NCBI RefSeq assembly: GCF_004120195.1
Contig: NZ_SCHN01000006.1
Location: 1-64,000 of the forward strand
Length of the DNA stretch: 64,000 bases
Origin: Enterovibrio baiacu
Lineage (GTDB): Bacteria; Pseudomonadota; Gammaproteobacteria; Enterobacterales; Vibrionaceae
Direction of reading: 5' to 3'
The notes under the pieces were generated by a model. It searched no databases, was not told the origin of the DNA, and saw nothing but the letters and a program-made list of their open reading frames with translations. Positions 53,632-62,156 of this stretch are shown one piece after another. Every line of letters starts with the position of its first letter. The stretch's first letter is position 1. The translations under genes were made by a program, and so were the position numbers.

Positions 53632-54642
53632 CTAGTCGCGGTCGCGCTCCGAATCCATCACTTTCATCTGCCCTTGTGCATACCGCGCACCGATCACCAT
53701 GTCTTCATGCAGCAAGGCACCGATTTCATCACGCAGGCTGTCACTCAACGCAATGTTCGAGGCAGCAATGTTTTCACGCATATATTCAATGTGTTTGGTA
53801 CCCGGAATCGACACCAAGGTCTTGTTACCTTGGCTATCCGCTTGCGCCATTAACCACGCCAACCCAAGTTGCCCTGTGGTGCAAGACAACTGTGCGGCGA
53901 TGTCTTTGAGCGGTTCGAGCAGTTGAATGTTTTTGGCAAACGCTTCAGGCTCAAAACGCGGCCGTGAATTGTTGGTGCGAATGTCACCGTCACCGTAATG
54001 CGTGGCATCTTTGGCTTTTCCAGTTAAAAACTGGCGTGCCAATGGCGAAAACGCCACAAAGGTCGTTCCCAGATCTTCGCAGGTTTTCAGCATCTGAATT
54101 TCAGGCAAACGAGACCACAAAGAGTACTCAGATTGCACTGCCGCAATCGGATGTACCGCATTCGCACGACGCAGTGTGTCGCTCGATATTTCTGACAACC
54201 CAACTTCACGGATTTTACCGGCTTTCACAAGGTCAGCCAAAGCACCGACACTCTCCTCAATCGGCACATTCGGATCTAATCGGTGCAGGTAATACAGGTC
54301 GATAACGTCGGTTTGTAGGCGTTGTAAACTCGCTTCACATTGCTGGCGAATTGTCTCTGGGCGGCCATCAATGGTGGGTTTACCTTCTTTTTTGAACAGC
54401 GCGCATTTACTGGCAAGCACATATTCTTGTCGGCGGGGTTTGAGCGCTTTTGCTAGCAGTTCTTCGTTCTTACCGCCGCCATACATGGTGGCGGTATCAA
54501 GGAAGTCATAGCCCACGTCTAGCGCTTCATTGAGCAGCTTGATTGACGTTGGCTCGTCTGCAGGACCATAGCCGTGAGACATACTCATGCAGCCTAAACC
54601 AATGGGGGAAACCTGTAGCGAACCAATTTTGCGCTTATCCAT
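53632..54642 (-). CDS. Aldo/keto reductase
   Basis: A 336-residue NADPH-dependent reductase of the AKR superfamily (TIM barrel). The catalytic tetrad is visible: aspartate in FLDTATMYG, tyrosine two residues after TM in the same motif, lysine in LASKCALF and histidine in YYLHRLDPN. The C-terminus binds NADPH (SIPGTKHIEYMRENIAA). The start at 54642 is preferred to an ATG eight codons upstream. It follows the lig genes on the same strand after a gap of 130 bases and a weak hairpin. A role with aromatic aldehydes is possible but not shown. Confidence 0.9.
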   Translation of the reverse strand: MDKRKIGSLQVSPIGLGCMSMSHGYGPADEPTSIKLLNEALDVGYDFLDTATMYGGGKNEELLAKALKPRRQEYVLASKCALFKKEGKPTIDGRPETIRQQCEASLQRLQTDVIDLYYLHRLDPNVPIEESVGALADLVKAGKIREVGLSEISSDTLRRANAVHPIAAVQSEYSLWSRLPEIQMLKTCEDLGTTFVAFSPLARQFLTGKAKDATHYGDGDIRTNNSRPRFEPEAFAKNIQLLEPLKDIAAQLSCTTGQLGLAWLMAQADSQGNKTLVSIPGTKHIEYMRENIAASNIALSDSLRDEIGALLHEDMVIGARYAQGQMKVMDSERDRD

Positions 54643-54688
54643 GTTGTATTTTTCCGTGTTATGCATAACGAGTGTGCTTTAAACAAAA

Positions 54689-54717
54689 CAACCCTCCGCG
54701 TTTAAGGGAGGGTTAAT
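54689..54717 (-). terminator. Weak hairpin between ligC and the aldo/keto reductase gene
   Basis: AACCCTCC pairs with GGAGGGTT around a TTTAAGG-like loop, with a short T run on the minus strand. It may end the lig transcript in part. Confidence 0.45.
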
Positions 54718-54772
54718 ACACTGCGTGTCGAACTGAGTGTGCTATCGGGAATCCGCATCAAGAGACAGCGTT

Positions 54773-55714
54773 TTAAATAAGCACTTTCTCAATTTGATCC
54801 AAGACTTTCATTGCTGCGAGGGCTTGATTCACACTGGCGTTCGGTTCACGACCTTCGCGGATAGCCGCGATAAACTCACGATCTTGAAGCTCGATGCCAT
54901 TCATCGACACATCGACCTTGCTCACGTCGATAGGGTTTTCACGCCCATCCACCAGATCATCATAACGCGCAATGTAAGTACCGTTATCACAGATATAGCG
55001 GAAGAAGGTACCTAACGGGCCATCGTTATTGAACGACAACGACAGGGTACACAGCGCGCCAGAGGCGGTTTTCAAGCCAATGCTCATGTCCATGGCAATG
55101 CCTAGCTCAGGGTGTTTAGGCCCTTGCATACCTTGAACCTGCACGATTTCTTCACCCGTTTGGTAAGCAAACAAATCCACCGTGTGACATGCATGGTGCC
55201 AAAGCAAATGATCGGTCCAACTGCGTGGCTCACCCAATGCATTAAGGTTTTGTCTGCGGAAGAAATAGGTCTGCACATCAAGTTGTTGAAGCTTCAACTC
55301 ACCGGCACGGAATTTTTTGTTGAGGTACTGGTGGCTAGGGTTAAAACGGCGTGTGTGTCCCGCCATGGCAACCTTGCCCGTTTCTTTCTGTACGCGAACA
55401 ATGCTTTCTGCATCGTCCAGTGAATCCGCCATCGGGATTTCAACCATGACGTGCTTGCCCGCTTGCATCACTTCGATGGCTTGTCGGGCATGTATAGGTG
55501 TCGGCGACGTAATAATTGCCGCCTCAACACCCGGCTGTGCCAGCGCTTCCTGTAAGTCCAACGTCCAGTGCGTGATGCCATACTTCTCTGCGGTCGCACG
55601 GGTGCTTTCTTCTACACCACCCGCGATCGACACAACCTCCACATCGTCTATGTTTTTTAGTGCGTCCAAGTGCTTGTGACCGAATGCACCCTCTCCCACC
55701 ATGATGATTTTCAT
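54773..55714 (-). CDS. ligC: 4-carboxy-2-hydroxymuconate-6-semialdehyde dehydrogenase
   Basis: Oxidises the ring-cleavage product CHMS (as its hemiacetal) to 2-pyrone-4,6-dicarboxylate with NADP+. The 313-residue Gfo/Idh/MocA protein has the Rossmann motif MVGEGAFGHKHLDAL, MVEIPMADSLDDAE in place of EKP, AGHTRRFNPSHQYLN, and the active-site region WTDHLLWHHACHTVDLFAYQTG. The length and sequence fit sphingomonad LigC. It lies 17 bases after ligB and is the last gene of the lig run. Confidence 0.92.
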   Translation of the reverse strand: MKIIMVGEGAFGHKHLDALKNIDDVEVVSIAGGVEESTRATAEKYGITHWTLDLQEALAQPGVEAAIITSPTPIHARQAIEVMQAGKHVMVEIPMADSLDDAESIVRVQKETGKVAMAGHTRRFNPSHQYLNKKFRAGELKLQQLDVQTYFFRRQNLNALGEPRSWTDHLLWHHACHTVDLFAYQTGEEIVQVQGMQGPKHPELGIAMDMSIGLKTASGALCTLSLSFNNDGPLGTFFRYICDNGTYIARYDDLVDGRENPIDVSKVDVSMNGIELQDREFIAAIREGREPNASVNQALAAMKVLDQIEKVLI

Positions 55715-55731
55715 TCTCTGCTCCTTGAGCC

Positions 55732-56625
55732 TCAGTCTGCCTTGAACGTAAGTGTGCCTTCCGTGACCCTGTCACTGGCATTCTCTAAAACGGTTAACCC
55801 ATAGTGGGAATTCGACACAGGTGCATGGGTGAATCGATAGACTTCATCCACCTTCTCATCCATCGCGCCGCGCATCACAAGCCACATGATCGCTTCGATG
55901 CCTTCTGAGCCTGCTTCACGCAAATACTCGGTGTGAGACACCGCCTTTGCTGCATCAGGATCATTCACCATCATGTCTAACCAATGGCAGTCATACTCGG
56001 TGTTGATCAATCCTGCGCGCTCACCTTGAAGCTGGTGCGATAAACCACCTGTGCCAAAAATCGCCACTTTCGTCTCTTCAGGGAAAGATTCCACCGCTTT
56101 ACGGATAGCTTTTCCAAGATTAAAACATCGATTCCCCGTAGGTTGCGGGTATTGCACCACATTCACCGCCAGTGGGATCACTTGGCAAGGCCATGCTTTA
56201 GGCTGCCCGTAAGCCACAGACAGTGGCACGGTCAGACCATGATCCACATCCATGTCACTCACGATAGTCATGTCGAATTCATCAAGCACCAGCGATTCTG
56301 CAATGTGCCACGCTAACTCGCTGTTACCTTCACATGCCGGTACTTGGCGGGGGCCATAGCCCTCGTCAGCCGGGTTAAACGTCGGCGCCACACCAATGGA
56401 AAACGTCGCCACAGATTCCAGCGAAAAAGCAGACGCATGATCGTTATACACTATCAGGCATACATCAGGTTTCACGGTTTCCATCCATTCTCGTACAGGC
56501 TGAATACCGTTAACAAAGCGCTGCCAATAGTCGCTGTGCGCGGGGTCATACATGGTGCCGTTATCCATAGCCGCACCGATTGACGGAATATGAGACGTAC
56601 CAATACCGCCGACTATTTTACCCAT
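55732..56625 (-). CDS. ligB: Protocatechuate 4,5-dioxygenase, beta (catalytic) subunit
   Basis: The Fe(II) extradiol dioxygenase subunit that cleaves protocatechuate between C4 and C5. In the 297-residue protein the metal ligands are H12 (GTSHIPSIG), H63 (YNDHASAF) and a glutamate near 241-244 (EGIEAIMW); the catalytic histidine is near 197 (GGLSHQLQ). The start at 56625 is chosen because it gives the family N-terminus MGKIVGGIGTSHIP. It overlaps the ligA stop by 8 bases (ATGGGTAA), so the subunits are translationally coupled. Confidence 0.95.
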   Translation of the reverse strand: MGKIVGGIGTSHIPSIGAAMDNGTMYDPAHSDYWQRFVNGIQPVREWMETVKPDVCLIVYNDHASAFSLESVATFSIGVAPTFNPADEGYGPRQVPACEGNSELAWHIAESLVLDEFDMTIVSDMDVDHGLTVPLSVAYGQPKAWPCQVIPLAVNVVQYPQPTGNRCFNLGKAIRKAVESFPEETKVAIFGTGGLSHQLQGERAGLINTEYDCHWLDMMVNDPDAAKAVSHTEYLREAGSEGIEAIMWLVMRGAMDEKVDEVYRFTHAPVSNSHYGLTVLENASDRVTEGTLTFKAD

Positions 56626-57115
56626 TCGCATCATCCTTGTTCTTGTTGGCCGCACGGCGAGCAACATCGCTGTTCGCATCGCCTTGATAGTGCGCACGGT
56701 TTTCTGGCTTGGAATAGTACTCTGCCCATTCCTGCTTACTCCGATTCCCGTCGATACCGCGACCGCCCGCGAGCATCATGTCTCGAAAATCATCAACGGT
56801 CATGTCGTTGCCCGACATCGCTGCGCCCGCGTGTTGCATGGTCATGCCATCAAAAATGGCCAGCTTGAAGGTGTAATAAATATTGCCACCTAAACGCAAC
56901 ATGCCAAGCCAGTCTCGCGTCAATACGGCCTCACGCTGCGCGGCTGTCATCGGGTATTTATCAAGGTATGCGGCTTCATCCTGGCGAAACACATCACGGT
57001 TTTCACCTTTGTTGAGCGACATGCAAAACATGTTTAAGTGATAGCCTTGACGCGATGCCTGTCCATCAAACACATAGGTGCCCGGAATGTCGTCATAATC
57101 TCTTTTTTCGCGCAT
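56618..57115 (-). CDS. ligA: Protocatechuate 4,5-dioxygenase, alpha subunit
   Basis: The small helical subunit that caps the LigB active site. The 165-residue protein has the LigA-domain pattern GYHLNMFCMSLNKGENRDVF, RDWLGMLRLGGNIYYTFKLA and MTVDDFRDMMLAGGR, followed by a hydrophilic tail about 25 residues longer than sphingomonad LigA. It directly precedes and overlaps ligB. GGAGTGAAT lies before the ATG. Confidence 0.94.
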   Translation of the reverse strand: MREKRDYDDIPGTYVFDGQASRQGYHLNMFCMSLNKGENRDVFRQDEAAYLDKYPMTAAQREAVLTRDWLGMLRLGGNIYYTFKLAIFDGMTMQHAGAAMSGNDMTVDDFRDMMLAGGRGIDGNRSKQEWAEYYSKPENRAHYQGDANSDVARRAANKNKDDANG

Positions 57116-57136
57116 TATTCACTCCTTAAATAACGC

Positions 57137-58186
57137 TTAAATCAATCCGACTTCTTTTAGTCTGGCATCTAATCGAGAGAACACCTGACGCGTATTGCCA
57201 TTGAAGATCTTGGCTTTGTCCTCGTCACTCAATGATGAACCATCAATGTAGCGCTTTGTGTCATCGAAGAAATTGCCCGTTTGCGGGTCGATACCACGCA
57301 CAGCACCAATCATTTCAGATGCAAACAAAATGTTGTCTTTAGGCACCACTTCGAGCAGTAAATCGATACCTTCTTGGTGGTACACACAGGTATCAAAGAA
57401 GATGTTGTTGCCCATGATGTCGTTCAGTGGCGGTAAGCCCATCATGTCGCACAAACCTCGGAAGCGTCCCCAATGGTAAGGCACTGCGCCACCACCGTGA
57501 GGAATGATGAACTTCAACTCAGGGAAATCTTTAAACAAGGTTTTCGACATCATCAACTGTTGGAACGCGGTAGTATCAGCACCCAAATAGTGTGAGCCTG
57601 TGGTGTGAAAACAAGGGTGGCAACAACCACTCACATGGATCATCGCAGGGACATCCAATTCACACATTTTTTCATAAACCGGGTAGTAGTATTTGTCATC
57701 CAATGGCGGTGCAGTCCAATAGCCACCTGATGGATCCGGGCTCAAGTTACAGCCCACAAAGCCAAACTCTTTCACGCAGCGCTCAAGCTCGGCAGCACTC
57801 GCGGTTAAATCTGCCTCGGGTGATTGTGGCAATTGCGCCGCACCGATGAAGTTTTGAGGGTAAAGCTCTGCAATGCGGTGAATCAGCTCATTACAATGCT
57901 CTGTCCAGTACTTACTCGTGGTTTGGTTGCCGATGTGGTGACCCATCCAGCTTGCACGCGGCGAAAAGATAGTCACGTCCGTACCACGCTCGTTTTGCAG
58001 CTTCAACTGCGCACCTTCAAGGCTCTCGCGGATTTGATCATCCGAGATGTTCACCACGCCTTTTACATGATCGAACAGAGGATCGGTCGCCAGCTCGGCT
58101 TTTTGCTGATCACGGTATTCCCCTAACTCATTCGGCGCCGTTGTGTAGTGACCATGACAATCAATAATTAGCGTATCCGTGCTCAT
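57137..58186 (-). CDS. ligJ: 4-oxalomesaconate hydratase (amidohydrolase type)
   Basis: Adds water to 4-oxalomesaconate to form 4-carboxy-4-hydroxy-2-oxoadipate (CHA). The 349-residue amidohydrolase-2 fold protein has the metal motif IDCHGHYT, a histidine in [27 protein letters not shown], and a late aspartate/glutamate region [15 protein letters not shown]. It matches LigJ of sphingomonads in length and motifs. The ATG overlaps the ligK stop (ATGA). Confidence 0.92.
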   Translation of the reverse strand: MSTDTLIIDCHGHYTTAPNELGEYRDQQKAELATDPLFDHVKGVVNISDDQIRESLEGAQLKLQNERGTDVTIFSPRASWMGHHIGNQTTSKYWTEHCNELIHRIAELYPQNFIGAAQLPQSPEADLTASAAELERCVKEFGFVGCNLSPDPSGGYWTAPPLDDKYYYPVYEKMCELDVPAMIHVSGCCHPCFHTTGSHYLGADTTAFQQLMMSKTLFKDFPELKFIIPHGGGAVPYHWGRFRGLCDMMGLPPLNDIMGNNIFFDTCVYHQEGIDLLLEVVPKDNILFASEMIGAVRGIDPQTGNFFDDTKRYIDGSSLSDEDKAKIFNGNTRQVFSRLDARLKEVGLI

Positions 58187-58893
58187 TCCAAATCCTCCAA
58201 TTTATCTACATAGCGAAAACCCGCTTCTTCCAACTTCGGACGCATGTTGTACATGTCTAACCCCAAAATGCCGGTGGCGAGTTTCTGTCTTTTTTCTTCT
58301 TCCAATGCCGCACGCGCTTTCGCTGCTGCTAATACCGTTTCAGCCTGGTCTTTTGGCACAACGCAGACGCCATCATCATCCGCAACAATCACATCACCCG
58401 CGTAAATGGGTTGATCGCCACAAACAACGGGCACGTTTACCGACCCTAATGTCGCCTTCACCGTGCCTTTGATAGACACCGCTTTTGACCAAACAGGGAA
58501 ACTCATTTCTGTAAGGTCTTTCGTGTCACGTACGCCGGCATCAATGATCAGCCCTTGCACGCCGCGTGCTTGGGCAGACGTTGCCAGCAAGTCACCGAAA
58601 TAGCCGTCAGTACACGGCGAGGTGGTCGCAATCACCAACACATCGCCCGGTTGGCAAAGCTCAATGGCCACATGCACCATCCAGTTGTCGCCAGGCTGAG
58701 CCAATACCGTCACGGCACTGCCTGCGATTTGTGCGCCAGAATAAATAGGACGCAAGTTATGGTTCAAGTTGCCCGTGCGCGCCTGCGCTTCATGCACGGT
58801 GGCGCTTCCGCATTCGGCGAGCCCTTCCAATACTGCCTTGTCAGCACGCTCAATGTGTCGAACGGCGACGCCTTGGATTGTTCTCATAGACAT
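58183..58893 (-). CDS. ligK: 4-carboxy-4-hydroxy-2-oxoadipate aldolase (RraA-like fold)
   Basis: Class II aldolase that splits CHA into pyruvate and oxaloacetate, the last step of the route. The 236-residue protein has the RraA/HMG-aldolase fold with the catalytic arginine and metal aspartate R122/D123 in [12 protein letters not shown] and a [22 protein letters not shown] segment. The start at 58893 has AAGGAAAG upstream; a second ATG two codons on is possible. It lies 10 bases after ligI and overlaps ligJ. Confidence 0.93.
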   Translation of the reverse strand: MSMRTIQGVAVRHIERADKAVLEGLAECGSATVHEAQARTGNLNHNLRPIYSGAQIAGSAVTVLAQPGDNWMVHVAIELCQPGDVLVIATTSPCTDGYFGDLLATSAQARGVQGLIIDAGVRDTKDLTEMSFPVWSKAVSIKGTVKATLGSVNVPVVCGDQPIYAGDVIVADDDGVCVVPKDQAETVLAAAKARAALEEEKRQKLATGILGLDMYNMRPKLEEAGFRYVDKLEDLE

Positions 58894-58903
58894 ACTGCTT
58901 TCC

Positions 58904-59776
58904 TTACTCGTCAAAACCGTAAAGGCGTGCTGGGTTGTCGACCAAAATCTTCTTTTGCGTGGCTTCATCACGCGCAATCAAAGGCACAAGATCCAGTAAA
59001 TCTGCATCATTTGGCATGTGTTTTTTGATGTTCGGATGGGGGTAATCGGTTCCCCAAAGGATGCGGTCAGGCGCAACCTCCACCAGTCCTTGCGCGTATG
59101 GCACTGCATCGTAAAAAGGCGGCGCGATAGCGATGCGTTCAGAACCACACACCTTCACCCACCAGTTATCACGCTGCATAAAATCAAGCAGGATTTGATA
59201 CGCTTTTTGGCCCACCCCTTCTGATGTCGGCACTCGGCCCATGTGGTCAACCACGATGTCCATATCGAAACGGTTGAAGAAGTCTTCGTAGCGAATGATG
59301 TCTTCTGCATTAACGTGAATCACCAAATGCCAACCAAACGGCTTCACACGCTTCAATACCCTTTCCATCATGTCAAGGTTGGGCGCGCCGCCAAGGTGGG
59401 TCACGAAGTTGAAGCGAATACCGCGAACGCCGCCTTCATGAAGATCCTGAAAATCATTATCGGTAAACGTATCGTCAGCCATGCACACGCCACGGTAAGC
59501 GCCGTTACTGGTCGCGATCGCATCCATCATGGCGCGGTTATCACGGCCATGGCAGCTCGCTTGCACCAACACAGCACGGGAAATACCCAGCTTGTCATGC
59601 ACACGTTTGAGTGCATCTTTACCGGCATCAGGCGGCCAATACGTCGCGGTATCCGCATATGGAAATTGCGCATGAGGGCCGAACACATGGCAATGGGCAT
59701 CGCACGCATTCGCAGGTGCCACAAATCGCGGTGTGCGCGTGTCGTTATCAGGTGGCATACAACTTGGTTTGGTCAT
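58904..59776 (-). CDS. ligI: 2-pyrone-4,6-dicarboxylate hydrolase
   Basis: Hydrolyses the lactone 2-pyrone-4,6-dicarboxylate to 4-oxalomesaconate. The 290-residue amidohydrolase-superfamily protein shows [10 protein letters not shown] near residue 27, [25 protein letters not shown] and [11 protein letters not shown], all typical of LigI (cog3618). It directly precedes ligK in the run. The upstream gap of 100 bases to the tautomerase gene is the largest in the run and could hold an internal promoter. Confidence 0.94.
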   Translation of the reverse strand: MTKPSCMPPDNDTRTPRFVAPANACDAHCHVFGPHAQFPYADTATYWPPDAGKDALKRVHDKLGISRAVLVQASCHGRDNRAMMDAIATSNGAYRGVCMADDTFTDNDFQDLHEGGVRGIRFNFVTHLGGAPNLDMMERVLKRVKPFGWHLVIHVNAEDIIRYEDFFNRFDMDIVVDHMGRVPTSEGVGQKAYQILLDFMQRDNWWVKVCGSERIAIAPPFYDAVPYAQGLVEVAPDRILWGTDYPHPNIKKHMPNDADLLDLVPLIARDEATQKKILVDNPARLYGFDE

Positions 59777-59876
59777 TCCGTGACTCCTGCGCAGCCTTTA
59801 GTGGCTGCGTATCGTTATTCGTATTTGGCTATCGTTATTGGTGTTTTCTCGTGTTTCTACAGAGGTTTCTGTGTTG

Positions 59877-60953
59877 CTATGAAGGTTTCTTGGGCAAATA
59901 AAGCTCGCCCTTCGCGAGCAAACGCGCCGTTCTGACCAACCCGGCACTCTGCACTGCGCCAGATTGGTCGAACGTCAACGTCATGGAGAATTCCCCTGAA
60001 GGGTGTTCAACGGACAAGGTTTTCACCAAGCCGTCCGGGATGGAGGCAATCCCTTCTGCGACCGAGCCGGATAACGCACATGCCGTCGCAACGGACACCG
60101 CGCCCAACACGCCAATGGCAGAGTGGCAAACATGAGGGATAAAGGTACGGGAAGAGACATTGCCGCCCTCAACAGGCGCAGCAATCAGGCACATTTTTGG
60201 CACAACCTTGTCAGTCACATCGCCAAGGTTCATCGCCACGCCTGCTTTTAAACGCACGGCTTCAATACGCGCTTTCAGTTCGGCGTCGTTATTCAACGCA
60301 TCGGCGCTTTCGTAGCCTGTTACGCCAAAATCTTCGGCACGCATCACCACAACCGGCATGCCGTTATCAATGCAGGTCACTTCGTAATGACCGTCTAGGC
60401 CTTCAAATGTATCGCGGGTATTGCCCGTGGGAAGCAAGGCGCCAGTGATCGAGCCTGCAATGTCTTGGTAGTGACAAATCACCGGAGAGGCGGTACCGGG
60501 CACGCCATCGATCGCAGCATCGCCGTCGTATTTCACGTCACCGTTGGGTGTTTCGATTTCCAAATCACAGCGATTGCCGCTATTGGTCATCAGCACACGC
60601 ACCATGGTTTTTGGATGGGTCGCTTCAACAAGGCCAGATTCAATGGCAAAGGCACCCACACCCGCCAAAATATTCCCGCAATTGGGTGTGGTATCCACGC
60701 GGTTTTCGCCCACCACGACTTGAACGAACAAATAATCCACATCGCAGTCAGCATCCGTTGAAGGCGAGACGACCGCCACTTTACTCGTTAACGGGTTTGC
60801 GCCCCCTAAACCATCAATTTGGCGTGCATCACGACCAACAGCATCGAGAATGGCTTGGTCTCTCGCATCAACGTCTTCCGGCAAATCACTTGCAAGGAAA
60901 TAAATGCCTTTGGAGCTTCCGCCTCTGAGCTGCATATAAGGGATCGAAACCAT
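59877..60953 (-). CDS. galD: 4-oxalomesaconate tautomerase (PrpF family)
   Basis: Isomerises the keto and enol (or positional) forms of 4-oxalomesaconate before hydration. The 358-residue PrpF/diaminopimelate-epimerase-fold protein has two halves; GGSSKGIYFLASDLP and TTPNCGNILAGVGAFAIE (active-site cysteine) are typical. It matches GalD of pseudomonads and LigU of sphingomonads; the name depends on which substrate isomer applies. GGTCAGGAAG lies before the ATG. It is the promoter-proximal gene, divergent from the AraC regulator. Confidence 0.9.
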   Translation of the reverse strand: MVSIPYMQLRGGSSKGIYFLASDLPEDVDARDQAILDAVGRDARQIDGLGGANPLTSKVAVVSPSTDADCDVDYLFVQVVVGENRVDTTPNCGNILAGVGAFAIESGLVEATHPKTMVRVLMTNSGNRCDLEIETPNGDVKYDGDAAIDGVPGTASPVICHYQDIAGSITGALLPTGNTRDTFEGLDGHYEVTCIDNGMPVVVMRAEDFGVTGYESADALNNDAELKARIEAVRLKAGVAMNLGDVTDKVVPKMCLIAAPVEGGNVSSRTFIPHVCHSAIGVLGAVSVATACALSGSVAEGIASIPDGLVKTLSVEHPSGEFSMTLTFDQSGAVQSAGLVRTARLLAKGELYLPKKPS

Positions 60954-61019
60954 GTCTTCCTGACCTTCGCATGAGAATTAAGATCAGAATAGTCATGATG
61001 TGACTCGCAATAAATTCAA

Positions 61020-61052
61020 CTTTTTTACATTTTGTTGTACATTTTTAACATT
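61020..61052. promoter_or_regulatory. ACATTTT direct repeats in the lig/regulator divergent region
   Basis: ACATTTT at 61027-61033 and 61039-61045 (12-bp offset), then ACATT at 61048-61052. Direct repeats of this kind in a divergent region are a plausible binding site for the AraC-type regulator. No exact match to a known operator. Confidence 0.35.
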
Positions 61053-61076
61053 CCAGATTTTTGAAGCGCGAGTGTG

Positions 61077-61970
61077 ATGTCGAACATCCCCCATTATTTC
61101 CTTTACGGCGAGGAACTGCCTGAAAGCTCACCGGATTACATGCATATCGCACGGCTTGAGCAGTCGCTGCCAAAACACAACTGGGAAATTCATCCGCACA
61201 GGCATGATGATCTTCACCAATTGATGATCCTCGAGTCCGGTTCGATGACCGCACAAATCCGAGAAAGTAGCGAGGAATACCAAGGTGGCTGTGTGCTCTC
61301 CATCCCCGCAAGGGAAGTTCACGGATTCGTTCATCAACCAGGGGTAACAGGGTTTATTCTGTCGATATCCCAACCTTTCATTTTGAGCTTGTTTAACGAA
61401 TCCGAGCGTCAGGCGCTCTCATCCGTGCTGCGTGAACCCCTCGTGATCCCAATAACAGAAGGCAGACACATTGTTGAATTGAAAGCATTGGGCGAGCGTT
61501 TGTTAGCGGAATACCAAGGCAGAGAGGCAGGACAAGCGTCCATGATCGGCGCATACCTGAAAATTGTGTTCGTGCTATTGAGCCGACAAATACAACACCG
61601 CGAACCTGCTCAACCCTCTGACGCAAAAACCGCCCTGTTTGAGAAATTCACTGCACTGGTTGAGCAGCACTACCACCAGCATTGGAGTGTTAACGAATAC
61701 GCCACCGCGTTAGGGTTAAGCCAAGGCCAACTCAACCGCACTTGTCAGCGTAGCGCCGACCAACAAGCCCTCGAAATCATTCACGGACGCATTGTGGATG
61801 AAGCCAAACGCCTGCTTATTTTCACCCAACTGTCATCGAAAGAGATTGGCTATCAGTTAGGCTTCAAAGACCCTGGCTATTTCTCCCGCTTCTTTACTCG
61901 CCATGTCGGACAAGCCCCCAAACAATTCCAGCAACAGTTGCTCAGGGAGCAGGTTCAACCGCAGAAGTAA
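61077..61970 (+). CDS. AraC/PobR-like regulator of the protocatechuate genes
   Basis: A 297-residue regulator with an N-terminal cupin (about 15-160, IHPHRHDDLHQLMILESGSM) and a C-terminal AraC DNA-binding domain (about 190-290) with HWSVNEYATALGLSQGQLNRTC and KEIGYQLGFKDPGYFSRFFTRH. The layout is that of PobR/PcaQ-type AraC regulators answering hydroxybenzoates. It is divergent from the lig run, so it is the likely activator with protocatechuate or a relative as effector. The start is ATG 61077; a GTG lies one codon before. Confidence 0.87.
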   Translation: MSNIPHYFLYGEELPESSPDYMHIARLEQSLPKHNWEIHPHRHDDLHQLMILESGSMTAQIRESSEEYQGGCVLSIPAREVHGFVHQPGVTGFILSISQPFILSLFNESERQALSSVLREPLVIPITEGRHIVELKALGERLLAEYQGREAGQASMIGAYLKIVFVLLSRQIQHREPAQPSDAKTALFEKFTALVEQHYHQHWSVNEYATALGLSQGQLNRTCQRSADQQALEIIHGRIVDEAKRLLIFTQLSSKEIGYQLGFKDPGYFSRFFTRHVGQAPKQFQQQLLREQVQPQK

Positions 61971-62156
61971 CCCGTTTCTCTCGCCTAAAACAACTTGGCA
62001 AGCTCCATGCATAAGTACTCCTACCGGATGAAACCGTGTCGATAACCCCGTGAAATCGCGTCAGTTTGCGACAACGTGATGCATAATCACTCTCAAATTG
62101 AGAAATGCGATTTCACAATGACACCACCTCATCGTTGTTATTGTGGGAGATAGCTG

